Shown in pieces: positions 1 to 6,440 of a DNA stretch of 7,452 bases. Position 1 is the stretch's first letter. The number at the start of each line of letters is the position of its first letter. The position numbers and the translations under genes were made by a program. The notes beneath the pieces were generated by a model. It worked only from the letters and a program-made list of their open reading frames with translations. It was not told the DNA's origin and did no database searches. Source of the stretch: Paludibacter sp. (GTDB lineage: Bacteria; Bacteroidota; Bacteroidia; Bacteroidales; Paludibacteraceae); contig JAITXR010000156.1 in assembly GCA_031284665.1 (NCBI GenBank), positions 1 through 7,452 on the forward strand, given 5' to 3'.

Positions 1-498
1 TTTGTGTTTAATGCCTTGTCGGACTTCGATTCCATTATGCTTGTGTTACCAAAGTTTGGCGAAACAATTCTTCCTGTGGCAGGTATGGATTCGATAGTTG
101 TAAAACTTAATTCGGCGCGGCGATACAGTTATTTATCACCCAACGGGAAAGATATGGCTGTGCAAAAATTTAATACACAGCCAATTACATCGCTTAACGT
201 GGAAGAGTTGATGGAAAAATACAACTTTTCCTCGCTTGCTGAGTTACTCAATGGCAGAGTTGCCGGACTAAATCTGAATATGAATAACGGCGAAGTGTCG
301 GCTCGGATACGCGGCGAACGTTCGTTGATAGGCAGCAACGAGCCGCTGGTGGTGCTTAACGGAATAGCAATCGGGACTCTCAACGAGGCAAACTATTCTA
401 TAAATGTACGCGATATTAAAACTATTGAAATTCAAAAAGATGGCGCGGCGTGGGGCTCACGAGGAGCAAACGGAGTAATAGTGATTACAACAAAATAA
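1..498 (+). CDS. TonB-dependent receptor plug domain protein, 5' end outside window
   Basis: The reading frame is open to the left edge, so the N-terminus is missing; the GTG at position 4 is only an internal codon candidate. The first visible residues (FGETILPVAGMDSIVVKLN) look like the last strands of a carboxypeptidase-regulatory-like beta-sandwich. A plug-domain segment follows: VEELMEKYNFSSLAELLNGRVAGL, an R-x-RG stretch, PLVVLNGIAIG, then VRDIKTIEIQKDGAAWGSRGANGVIVITTK, which closely matches the end of SusC-type plugs. The stop codon comes directly after this segment, exactly where a receptor would begin its 22-strand barrel, so the protein has no barrel. Standalone plug-domain proteins of this kind are known in Bacteroidetes, and their role is poorly defined. 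It is probably exported to the periplasm, but the signal peptide is outside the window. The family call is firm; the function is not known. Confidence 0.8.
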   Translation, partial: FVFNALSDFDSIMLVLPKFGETILPVAGMDSIVVKLNSARRYSYLSPNGKDMAVQKFNTQPITSLNVEELMEKYNFSSLAELLNGRVAGLNLNMNNGEVSARIRGERSLIGSNEPLVVLNGIAIGTLNEANYSINVRDIKTIEIQKDGAAWGSRGANGVIVITTK

Positions 499-531
499 AC
501 CAACAAAATAACAACTTTAATTAAAAACAAT

Positions 532-539
532 TATCTTTG
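532..539 (+). promoter_or_regulatory. Candidate Bacteroidetes -7 element (TATCTTTG)
   Basis: TATCTTTG matches the phylum -7 consensus TAnnTTTG and lies 25 bases before the ATG of the Cys-rich gene, leaving a short leader. I see no TTG-type -33 element at the expected distance upstream, so the call rests on one element only. Confidence 0.4.
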
Positions 540-564
540 TAGTGCAAATTCAAACAGTTCGCTA

Positions 565-1017
565 ATGAAAAAATTGCTAACATACATATTTTCAGTAACT
601 TTTGCTCTCTACTTTCTATTAGCAGGGACGGGTTACAATATATCTCAATTTTGCTGTCCAAATTGCAAAAGTCAGGGTATCGAAGCAATTATTAACAAAA
701 ATTGCAAAAAAACACTTGATATACAAGCAAATTGCTGCTCACATTCTGGCAAAAGCCAAATGCGCAATGACGAATGTGCAAAATCCGAACAACATTGCTC
801 ATTTGTACGACTACAAGTGGAAACTCCATCGCACGAATCGTCGTCAGAAATCGCAAAAACGCCTGTTTCTCAAATAATTCTATTTTGCAGTTTCGGCTCA
901 AATCAGCACGACTGCCTTGTAACTAATTCCGCCGAACAATGCCGGTTTACTGACAAGCCACCATTGATAATCACAGGCAGACAACTGCTTGCTTTCAAAT
1001 CGTTATTATTGATTTAA
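565..1017 (+). CDS. Small Cys-rich exported protein, HYC_CC_PP-like
   Basis: The 150-residue product begins with MKKLLTYIF and a hydrophobic segment (about residues 5-24), consistent with a signal peptide or membrane anchor. It has eleven cysteines, including QFCCPNC (28-34), NCC (56-58) and QHCSF (76-80). The C-terminal region has a KPPL motif (131-134) followed by GRQLLAFKSLLLI. This order of early His/Cys motif, central Cys-Cys, late Pro-Pro and hydrophobic tail resembles the small HYC_CC_PP proteins of Bacteroidetes, although the first motif here reads QFC rather than HYC. Such proteins are often encoded beside TonB receptors and HMA-domain proteins, as here, which suggests periplasmic metal binding or delivery. 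That role is inference. The ATG follows a short A-rich leader and is preceded by a candidate -7 element. The 135-base gap to the receptor gene contains a hairpin and another possible promoter, so the two may be transcribed separately. Confidence 0.65.
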   Translation: MKKLLTYIFSVTFALYFLLAGTGYNISQFCCPNCKSQGIEAIINKNCKKTLDIQANCCSHSGKSQMRNDECAKSEQHCSFVRLQVETPSHESSSEIAKTPVSQIILFCSFGSNQHDCLVTNSAEQCRFTDKPPLIITGRQLLAFKSLLLI

Positions 1018-1024
1018 ACGTAAA

Positions 1025-1063
1025 GTTATTTTATAACGACAAGTTATTCAATAACTTATGTCG
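1025..1063. repeat. Overlapping inverted repeats between Cys-rich gene and TonB receptor
   Basis: GTTAT-TTT-ATAAC (1025-1037) abuts a longer dyad: CGACAAGTTATT (1037-1048), one central C, and AATAACTTATGTCG (1050-1063), which pair over 12 bases with a 2-base bulge. The inner AAGTTATT/AATAACTT arms are perfect. The element lacks a downstream T-run on the + strand, so it is a poor intrinsic terminator. It sits about 30-50 bases upstream of the candidate promoter of the receptor gene, where a transcription factor site would be plausible. Confidence 0.5.
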
Positions 1064-1091
1064 AAAAAATACAAAATCAATAATATCAAAA

Positions 1092-1119
1092 TTGTCGTTG
1101 GTACACATTATTTAATTTG
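1092..1119 (+). promoter_or_regulatory. Possible promoter of TonB receptor gene
   Basis: TTG at 1092-1094 is separated by 17 bases from TTAATTTG (1112-1119), which differs from the -7 consensus TAnnTTTG only at its second base. It lies 33 bases before the chosen ATG at 1153. This is a weak call because the -7 element is imperfect. Confidence 0.3.
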
Positions 1120-1152
1120 CTACCATTGCGACTATCAAAAATAAATTACAAA

Positions 1153-3321
1153 ATGAAAGCAATAATCATAAATATTACATTATTATTTTCGCTATTCACC
1201 TTACAATCACAAATAAAAGGACGAGTAGCCGACATCAACAATCAGCCGCTGGCTGGCGCTAACATCTTATGGCTCAATACGCAAATTGGCGCAGTAGCCG
1301 ATGCTGACGGATATTTCACAATTCCTGCATCAAATAATCATAACACATTGATAATAACTTATGTAGGATATGTTTCGGATACTGTAACAGTTACAAATCG
1401 CGATGAGTTTTACAACATAGTACTGCGCGACAATCTGACACTCGGCGAAGTGTCAATTGAACGGGCGCGACTTAGCACATTAAAATCGCGACAGGCAATA
1501 GTTCAAACCGAAAAAATCAATTCCGAAGAACTGTTTAAGGCTGCCTGCTGTAATCTCTCCGAAAGTTTTGAAACAAATCCTTCGGTCGATGTGTCGTACA
1601 GCGATGCTGCTACCGGCGCAAAACAAATAAAATTGCTCGGATTATCAGGTAGTTACGTTCAAATGATGACCGAAAATATTCCGAATTTACGCGGAATTGC
1701 CTCTGTTTTTGGGCTTGGTTATATCCCCGGCTCGTGGATGGAAAGTATTCAAATTTCAAAAGGAACTGCCTCTGTTATAAATGGTTACGAGGCAATAACC
1801 GGTCAAATAAATGTTGAATACAAAAAGCCTGATGGCGACCAAATTGTTCATCTCAATGCTTTTGGAAGCGATGCAGGCAGAGTTGAAACTAATGCCAACG
1901 CCGCCATTAACATTAATTCTCGTCTCACAACAGGCGTGTTTCTGCATTATTCCGACGAATTTATTAAACTTGACCAAAATAACGACAATTTTATGGATAT
2001 GCCAATGATTCGCCAATATAATTTTGCAAATCGCTGGAAATTTCACTCAAATAAATATGAGTTTCAGGCATTTGTGCGCGCACTGTCGGAACGCCGAATG
2101 GGTGGACAAATCGACGGCGACTATCATATCGGAATTGACACAAAACGTTACGAATTTTTTGTAAAAAACGGATTTCTCATCAATGCCGAAAAAGGCGAAA
2201 GTATGGGTTTGATTATCAGCGGCTCGATACACAATCAGGACGCTGAATACGGTCATCGGAAATACGAAGGTAATCAGGATAATTTGTATGCAAATCTGAT
2301 TTACGCCACCTCGTTTGGCGAAATGCATAAATTAACTACGGGCGCAAGTATAAATTTCGACAAATACGCCGAATTGCTTACAATTCATACAAGCGAAAAT
2401 TTTCCGCGAAAGGAACTTGCAGCAGGCACATTTGCCGAATATACATTTAATTATAACGATAAATTTATTGCGCTTGCCGGTGCCAGAATTGACGAAAATT
2501 CGCTTTATGGAACGCTTTTCACACCGCGATTGCACTTGAAATATAATGCAAGCGAACATTTTCAGTTAAGGGCAAGTGTGGGCAGGGGTTTTCGCTCGCC
2601 GAATATTTTGGCTGAAAACAATAATCTGCTGGCAAGCAATCGCATACTGAATATCGACAGCAATTTGAAAATGGAAGAATCGTGGAATTACGGCATTAGT
2701 TTTTTATCTCACATTGATATTTTTAACAGAGATTTAACTATTTCGGGCGAATATTACCATACTCAATTTGTAAATCAAGTAATTGCCGATATGGATTCCG
2801 ACCCTCACGCAGTTCATTTTCAGAATCTTGACGGGCAATCATACTCCCGCAATGCGCAAATCGAGGCAAATATGGAAGTGTTAACAGGATTGACAATCAC
2901 AGCAGCGCATCGCATTATGGACGTAAAGACCACTATTGCAGGAGTTTTGCGCCAAAAACCACTTACTTCGCGTTACAAAAGTCTTATCACAGCCACATAT
3001 CAAACTCCGCTGAAAAAATGGCAGTTTGACTTTACGGCGCAGTTCAACGGTGGCGGTCGCCTACCCGACCCAGATGCCGAAAATCCGTTATGGGAAAAGA
3101 CTTTTAAGCCATATACAGTATTAAATGCACAAATAACAAAAAATTTTAAAACGTGGTCGGTATATGGTGGTTCTGAAAATATTACTAATTTTGTACAAGC
3201 AAATGCAATAATCGACGTAACAAATCCAAACAGCGGAAATTTTGATGCCTCCTTAGTGTGGGGTCCGTTGCACGGGCGCAAATTTTATGTAGGATTGCGT
3301 TGGTCGTTAGATAAATATTAA
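1153..3321 (+). CDS. TonB-dependent outer membrane receptor, probable metal-related substrate
   Basis: This is a complete outer-membrane receptor of 722 residues that imports a substrate using TonB-ExbBD energy. The frame extends 12 codons upstream to a TTG, but the ATG at 1153 is preferred because it follows A-rich sequence and starts directly with a signal peptide (MKAIIINITLLFSLFTLQSQ). Order of parts: carboxypeptidase-regulatory-like domain, about residues 21-95 (IKGRVADINNQPLAGANI, DADGYFTI, ITYVGY); plug, about 110-226 (FETNPSVDVSYSDAATGAKQ, IKLLGLSGSYVQMM, WMESIQISKGTASVINGYEAITGQINV); then a beta-barrel ending in HGRKFYVGLRWSLDKY with the expected aromatic-rich last strand. A Cys-Cys pair (132-133, AACCNLSESFE) at the start of the plug is a possible metal-ligand or disulfide site. 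The flanking Cys-rich and HMA-domain genes suggest copper or another metal as substrate; this is inference. Confidence 0.92.
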   Translation: MKAIIINITLLFSLFTLQSQIKGRVADINNQPLAGANILWLNTQIGAVADADGYFTIPASNNHNTLIITYVGYVSDTVTVTNRDEFYNIVLRDNLTLGEVSIERARLSTLKSRQAIVQTEKINSEELFKAACCNLSESFETNPSVDVSYSDAATGAKQIKLLGLSGSYVQMMTENIPNLRGIASVFGLGYIPGSWMESIQISKGTASVINGYEAITGQINVEYKKPDGDQIVHLNAFGSDAGRVETNANAAININSRLTTGVFLHYSDEFIKLDQNNDNFMDMPMIRQYNFANRWKFHSNKYEFQAFVRALSERRMGGQIDGDYHIGIDTKRYEFFVKNGFLINAEKGESMGLIISGSIHNQDAEYGHRKYEGNQDNLYANLIYATSFGEMHKLTTGASINFDKYAELLTIHTSENFPRKELAAGTFAEYTFNYNDKFIALAGARIDENSLYGTLFTPRLHLKYNASEHFQLRASVGRGFRSPNILAENNNLLASNRILNIDSNLKMEESWNYGISFLSHIDIFNRDLTISGEYYHTQFVNQVIADMDSDPHAVHFQNLDGQSYSRNAQIEANMEVLTGLTITAAHRIMDVKTTIAGVLRQKPLTSRYKSLITATYQTPLKKWQFDFTAQFNGGGRLPDPDAENPLWEKTFKPYTVLNAQITKNFKTWSVYGGSENITNFVQANAIIDVTNPNSGNFDASLVWGPLHGRKFYVGLRWSLDKY

Positions 3322-3323
3322 AA

Positions 3324-3356
3324 TTTGAACAGTTTGAACAGTTTGAATAGTTTGAA
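3324..3356. repeat. 9-base tandem repeat, about 3.7 copies
   Basis: Two copies of TTTGAACAG (3324-3332, 3333-3341), one TTTGAATAG (3342-3350) and a partial TTTGAA (3351-3356) start three bases after the receptor stop codon. Short TTTGAA-type tandem tracts of this period look like ordinary intergenic repeats of AT-rich Bacteroidetes. No function is evident. Confidence 0.85.
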
Positions 3357-3401
3357 AAAAAAACAATAAAATAAATAAACAAAATACTCATAATAAAGAC
3401 A

Positions 3402-3432
3402 TTGATACACAAGGTAATTGATTGTAATTTTG
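3402..3432 (+). promoter_or_regulatory. Bacteroidetes-type promoter for HMA-domain gene
   Basis: TTG (3402-3404), a 20-base spacer and a perfect TAnnTTTG element, TAATTTTG (3425-3432), lie 36 bases before the ATG at 3468. The spacing and sequence fit the phylum consensus well. This implies that the HMA gene has its own transcript start, about 100 bases after the receptor gene ends. Confidence 0.6.
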
Positions 3433-3467
3433 CACATCTTTGTTCTTTATTCTAAAATTTAAACAAT

Positions 3468-3773
3468 ATGAAAACAAAACTTGTATTATCAGTCATTTTT
3501 TCGGTATTATTCTCGTTTACAGCATTTTCTGCTAAACAAACAGCAATATTTAATGTGTCGAATATGCACGGCGAACATTGCAAAAAAATAATCGAAAAAA
3601 ATATCGCTTACGAAAAAGGAGTAAAAGCACTCACTTTCGATTTAACAAAAAATTTGGTAACAATTACTTTCGACGATGCTAAAACCAACACCGAAAAATT
3701 GCAAACAGCCTTAAAAAAAATCGGTTACGATGCTACACTCGAAACATCCAAAACCGAAACCAAGAAAAAATAA
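3468..3773 (+). CDS. Exported heavy-metal-associated (HMA) domain protein with altered metal site
   Basis: The 101-residue product has a signal peptide (residues 1 to about 21, ending FTAFSA) followed by a single ferredoxin-like HMA domain (about 24-92): TAIFNVSNMHGEHCKKIIEKN, GVKALTFDLTKNLVTITFDD, and LQTALKKIGYDAT. A Lys/Thr-rich tail (KTETKKK) follows. HMA domains usually bind soft metals such as Cu(I) or Zn(II) through MxCxxC. Here the site reads M33-H-G-E-H-C38, so the first Cys is replaced by Gly while two histidines flank it. It therefore either binds metal through His and the remaining Cys or has lost binding. It probably acts in the periplasm, and the neighbouring TonB receptor suggests a linked metal-handling job. 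The ATG is in an A-rich context (aaacaatATG) behind a good promoter. Family call firm; metal and partner unknown. Confidence 0.88.
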   Translation: MKTKLVLSVIFSVLFSFTAFSAKQTAIFNVSNMHGEHCKKIIEKNIAYEKGVKALTFDLTKNLVTITFDDAKTNTEKLQTALKKIGYDATLETSKTETKKK

Positions 3774-3793
3774 ATATTTTTTTTAATTTTTAT

Positions 3794-3835
3794 ACTGCCG
3801 GTGCGTTAATAATTTACAACTGACACATCGGCAGT
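3794..3835 (+). terminator. Stem-loop after HMA gene, possible weak terminator
   Basis: ACTGCCGGTG (3794-3803) pairs with CATCGGCAGT (3826-3835) over 10 bases with one G-U pair and a 22-base loop. A T6 tract follows at 3846-3851, ten bases beyond the stem, which is further than usual. It could end the HMA transcript before korB, or be part of the korB leader. Confidence 0.4.
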
Positions 3836-3846
3836 AATTTACAACT
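3810..3846. repeat. 12-base direct repeat TAATTTACAACT
   Basis: TAATTTACAACT occurs at 3810-3821, inside the loop of the stem-loop, and again at 3835-3846, immediately after its 3' arm. The repeat flanks the stem's 3' arm in the gap between the HMA gene and korB. No role is evident. Confidence 0.7.
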
Positions 3847-3874
3847 TTTTTAACTTCTAAATTTCAACTTTACT

Positions 3875-4891
3875 ATGTTTGCCGAAACAAAACAATATTC
3901 CGCTCAGGACTACAAAAGCAGCCAACCGCTGTGCTGGTGCCCGGGCTGTGGCGATTACGCAGTAATAAATTCATTGCAAAAAGCAATGGCAGAACTCGCT
4001 GTGCCGCCACATCAGATTGCCGTTATTTCCGGTATCGGTTGCTCCTCGCGCCTGCCATATTATATTAATAGTTACGGATTTCACACTATTCACGGGCGCG
4101 GAGCGGCTGTTGCCACAGGTGTAAAAGTAGCCAATCCTAAACTCTCGGTTTGGCAAATTACAGGCGATGGCGACTGCCTTGCAATTGGCGGAAATCATTT
4201 TATCCATAGCGTAAGACGAAATAACGACATTAATATTTTGCTGTTCAATAATCAGATTTATGGGCTGACAAAGGGACAATATTCGCCTACCACAAAAAAA
4301 GGATTTGTTACCAAATCGTCGCCATACGGAACAATAGAGCGACCTTTCCGCCCGTCGGAATTAACGTTTGGAGCACGCGGAACATTTTTTGCACGCCTGC
4401 TCGATGTGGATTTGAAAAATGCGCAAACTTGTATGATTGCCGCAGCCCGGCACACAGGAACTTCGGTGGTGGAATGTTTGGTTAATTGTATGATTTTCAA
4501 CAATGGGGCGCACGGTTGGCTGGCTGAAAAAGAAACTCGGCAGGATAGAACAATATTCCTTGAACACGGAAAACCAATGATTTTCGGGAAAAATCGCGAC
4601 AAAGGTTTGATGCTCGATGGCTTAAACCTCAAAGTAGTAACGATTGGCGAAAACGGAATTACTCCCAACGACATTTTGGTACACGACGCTCAATGTGAGG
4701 ACTTTACGCTGCAACTTAAACTCGCCACAATGGAAGGTCCCGATTTACCGGTGGCACTTGGCGTTATCAGAGATGTAAAAGAAGAAAGTTACGCAGAGGC
4801 TCTCGAAAATCAAATTAAGGAAATAAGCGAAAAATCTACAATCCACAACTTTGACCAATTAATCGAAAGCCTTGAACAGTGGGAACTTTAA
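3875..4891 (+). CDS. korB: 2-oxoacid:ferredoxin oxidoreductase subunit beta (2-oxoglutarate type)
   Basis: This is the thiamine-diphosphate-binding beta subunit of the enzyme that oxidatively decarboxylates a 2-oxoacid (probably 2-oxoglutarate) to acyl-CoA while reducing ferredoxin. It is full length at 338 residues. Visible signatures: WCPGCGDYAV with C22 and C25, GIGCSSR with C56, and C205 in NCMIFNNGAH, the expected four [4Fe-4S] ligands; the diphosphate/Mg motif GDGD (97-100) followed by IGGNHFIHSVRRN and NNQIYGLTKGQYSPT; and IFLEHGKPMIFG late in the protein. An extra Cys at 20 and the GDGDC sequence are small departures from family members I recall. The alpha subunit usually lies next to beta, most often just upstream in Bacteroidetes, but here the upstream gene encodes an HMA protein and nothing related follows. 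The enzyme works in the cytoplasm as a heteromer, so korA must be elsewhere. Substrate specificity cannot be fixed from the beta subunit alone. Confidence 0.93.
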   Translation: MFAETKQYSAQDYKSSQPLCWCPGCGDYAVINSLQKAMAELAVPPHQIAVISGIGCSSRLPYYINSYGFHTIHGRGAAVATGVKVANPKLSVWQITGDGDCLAIGGNHFIHSVRRNNDINILLFNNQIYGLTKGQYSPTTKKGFVTKSSPYGTIERPFRPSELTFGARGTFFARLLDVDLKNAQTCMIAAARHTGTSVVECLVNCMIFNNGAHGWLAEKETRQDRTIFLEHGKPMIFGKNRDKGLMLDGLNLKVVTIGENGITPNDILVHDAQCEDFTLQLKLATMEGPDLPVALGVIRDVKEESYAEALENQIKEISEKSTIHNFDQLIESLEQWEL

Positions 4892-4896
4892 GAAAT

Positions 4897-4928
4897 AATG
4901 GTTAATGATAAATGGTTAGTGATTAATG
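4897..4928. repeat. 14-base tandem repeat, two copies plus partial
   Basis: AATGGTTAATGATA (4897-4910) is followed by AATGGTTAGTGATT (4911-4924) and a third AATG. It begins five bases after the korB stop. The rest of the 216-base gap to the next gene holds one more short repeat tract and no gene or clear promoter that I can see. Confidence 0.8.
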
Positions 4929-5032
4929 TCCTAATTTGTTTATCTCGCCACATTTACTGCAAGATAATTAGTTCAAATTCTGTGCTTGGACTGAAAACAT
5001 CCGGATAGCGGAGAAATAATTAGAAAATGTAG

Positions 5033-5056
5033 AAATTAAGGAATTAAGGAATTAAG
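5033..5056. repeat. 8-base tandem repeat (RAATTAAG)3
   Basis: AAATTAAG (5033-5040) and two copies of GAATTAAG (5041-5048, 5049-5056) lie in the gap before the gene at 5108. They look like a slippage-type intergenic tract without evident function. Confidence 0.8.
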
Positions 5057-5107
5057 ACAAAACACAAGCACAAACAGCAAGCCAATACTGCCGAATAAGT
5101 AAAAACT

Positions 5108-5668
5108 ATGAAAAAAACAATAATTTCTATTGTTACAATTACCATATATATCTGCTACTGTTTACCTTGTGGTGATAGTATTAAGGTTGCGATAACAACA
5201 CATTCAAACCAATATTTTGTAGATGGGCAGAGGTTTTTCTCGCTGTCTTATTCTATAACAAATCAAGATTCGGTAAATTATTATTTATGGACAAGTAGTA
5301 GTTTGGGCACATCCGATGAAGAGCAAATTAAAAACCATTTTATTAAAAGAAATGGAGATGATTCATTGGCGGGTATCGCTATGGATTGGAATATTGCAAC
5401 ATTCACATCTGAATTTTTTTCAAACTCTTTTACAAAACGATTGAAAGCGCACGAAAGTTTTGTGATATATCTATATTCTACTGATAAAATATCTGAATTT
5501 CAAGAAAGTGAATTAGTTAAATGGTTAAATAATCATATTGTTGCATATTCAGAAATTATATTATCTAAATATGTAAAACACATTGCTGCGTTTAATCCAA
5601 TAGTTTTTTATACAGATAACGCAATTGTTATTCCAATAGAATCAATAATTAAGCAAATTAAGAGTTGA
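5108..5668 (+). CDS. Exported protein of unknown function
   Basis: The 186-residue product starts with MKK and a hydrophobic stretch rich in Ile, Thr and Val (about residues 4-20), read as a signal peptide. A Cys at 21 follows Leu-Pro, a poor lipobox, so ordinary export is more likely than lipid anchoring. The mature part begins IKVAITTHSNQYFVDGQRFFSLSYSITN, an alternating pattern suggesting a beta-sandwich-like start, and continues with YYLWTSSS and ESFVIYLYSTDKI. The C-terminal third (about 128-160) is more helical. I recognise no family and see no catalytic motif. The ATG follows typical A-rich sequence (aagtaaaaactATG). Codons are more AT-rich than in korB and the genes before it. The next gene, 90 bases on, is also exported and of unknown function; the pair may be functionally linked, but only position suggests this. 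Confidence 0.7.
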   Translation: MKKTIISIVTITIYICYCLPCGDSIKVAITTHSNQYFVDGQRFFSLSYSITNQDSVNYYLWTSSSLGTSDEEQIKNHFIKRNGDDSLAGIAMDWNIATFTSEFFSNSFTKRLKAHESFVIYLYSTDKISEFQESELVKWLNNHIVAYSEIILSKYVKHIAAFNPIVFYTDNAIVIPIESIIKQIKS

Positions 5669-5758
5669 AAATTTACTGATATTTTGCGCAGTTAGGTACT
5701 TTATAACGGAACTTCTTAACTCTTGATTCGCATAATTAATTTAAAGCACAGAAAAATT

Positions 5759-6328
5759 ATGAAAAGGAAAATTTTTACTTATAAAAACATATTGTGTTTG
5801 TTAAGTATTATTTTGTTTTGTAGTTGTTCTTTATCTAAACAGGCAGTACACAGCAATATAAATGAATACGACCTAAAAATGCTAAAAGCGTGTGAGTTAT
5901 ATGCAGATAATTATGAACCACTGCACTATTTAGATGGAGACTCCCTTGAATTAGGAAGATTTAATTCTATTCCTGACAGCATAAACAACTATTTAATCGA
6001 ATGCTCTATCAATAATGATTTTAGAGCACTTATATATTCTTACGCTATTATTTTACAGCAAAGTAAAGACATTGAAGGAATAGTAACAACCCCACTTGTA
6101 GAGCATTTTATTGAATTTCAACCAAATGGATTTGTGGAACTTTTTATGAAGGCAATGGGAGTAAAAAAAGATGAACAAATAGACGGAGAAATAAATTCAG
6201 GTATGATTTATTCTGATCCATTATTTTTTGCTGACCTTTGCGAATGGGCTGAAAAGAATAAAAATATCATTGAAAATTTCAATTATATAAAAAAATACAA
6301 GCACAAATCGAAGAAAAATAAACGATAG
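5759..6328 (+). CDS. Putative lipoprotein of unknown function
   Basis: The frame extends 12 codons upstream to a TTG, but the ATG at 5759 sits in an A-rich context (cagaaaaattATG) and begins a signal peptide (MKRKIFTYKNILCLLSIILF). It is followed by CSCSLSKQ, whose Cys 23 (FCSC) is a plausible, non-ideal lipobox, so a lipid-anchored protein is likely. The mature part (about 165 residues) is acidic and mainly helical in appearance: DLKMLKACELYADNYEPLHY, INNYLIECSINNDFRALIYSYAIIL, PLVEHFIEFQPNGFVELFMKAMG, and FADLCEWAEKNKNIIENFNYI. It ends in a strongly basic tail (KKYKHKSKKNKR). The repeated helix-like blocks recall alpha-solenoid folds, but I see no recognisable repeat. No family identified. 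It is AT-rich like its upstream neighbour and lies 90 bases after it with no clear promoter between. Confidence 0.72.
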   Translation: MKRKIFTYKNILCLLSIILFCSCSLSKQAVHSNINEYDLKMLKACELYADNYEPLHYLDGDSLELGRFNSIPDSINNYLIECSINNDFRALIYSYAIILQQSKDIEGIVTTPLVEHFIEFQPNGFVELFMKAMGVKKDEQIDGEINSGMIYSDPLFFADLCEWAEKNKNIIENFNYIKKYKHKSKKNKR

Positions 6329-6400
6329 TCAACAGATTCTGACAACAAGCAGATGACTTTCAGATAATAGCAAAAAAATTTTTTTTCCAAAAAATAACTT

Positions 6401-6435
6401 TTTGAATGGAAATAAAAAAAATAATTATAATTTTG
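6401..6435 (+). promoter_or_regulatory. Bacteroidetes-type promoter driving the structured RNA region
   Basis: TTTG (6401-6404), a 23-base spacer and a perfect -7 element TAATTTTG (6428-6435) match the phylum consensus TTTG...TAnnTTTG, followed by C. Transcription would begin around 6441. No protein gene begins within 300 bases downstream; the first thing transcribed is the structured RNA. I see no other TAnnTTTG element between the RNA and the last gene. Confidence 0.6.
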
Positions 6436-6440
6436 CAAAT

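Noticed and set aside
1117..1152. TTG start 12 codons upstream for the TonB receptor
   Set aside because: The ATG at 1153 begins the signal peptide directly and has typical A-rich upstream sequence; the 12-residue extension would place charged residues ahead of it.
3874..3881. TATGTTTG as a -7 promoter element
   Set aside because: It matches TAnnTTTG but overlaps the korB start codon, so it cannot drive korB.
4258..4674. 138-codon open frame on the - strand inside korB
   Set aside because: It lies entirely antisense to a gene with clear family motifs, and its translation has no plausible domain or start context.
3324..5056. CRISPR array suggested by short repeats
   Set aside because: The repeats are 8-14 bases, directly tandem, without spacers, and no cas gene is present.
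5723..5758. TTG start 12 codons upstream for the putative lipoprotein
   Set aside because: The ATG at 5759 gives a standard signal peptide and lipobox and has A-rich context; the extension adds an implausible basic stretch.
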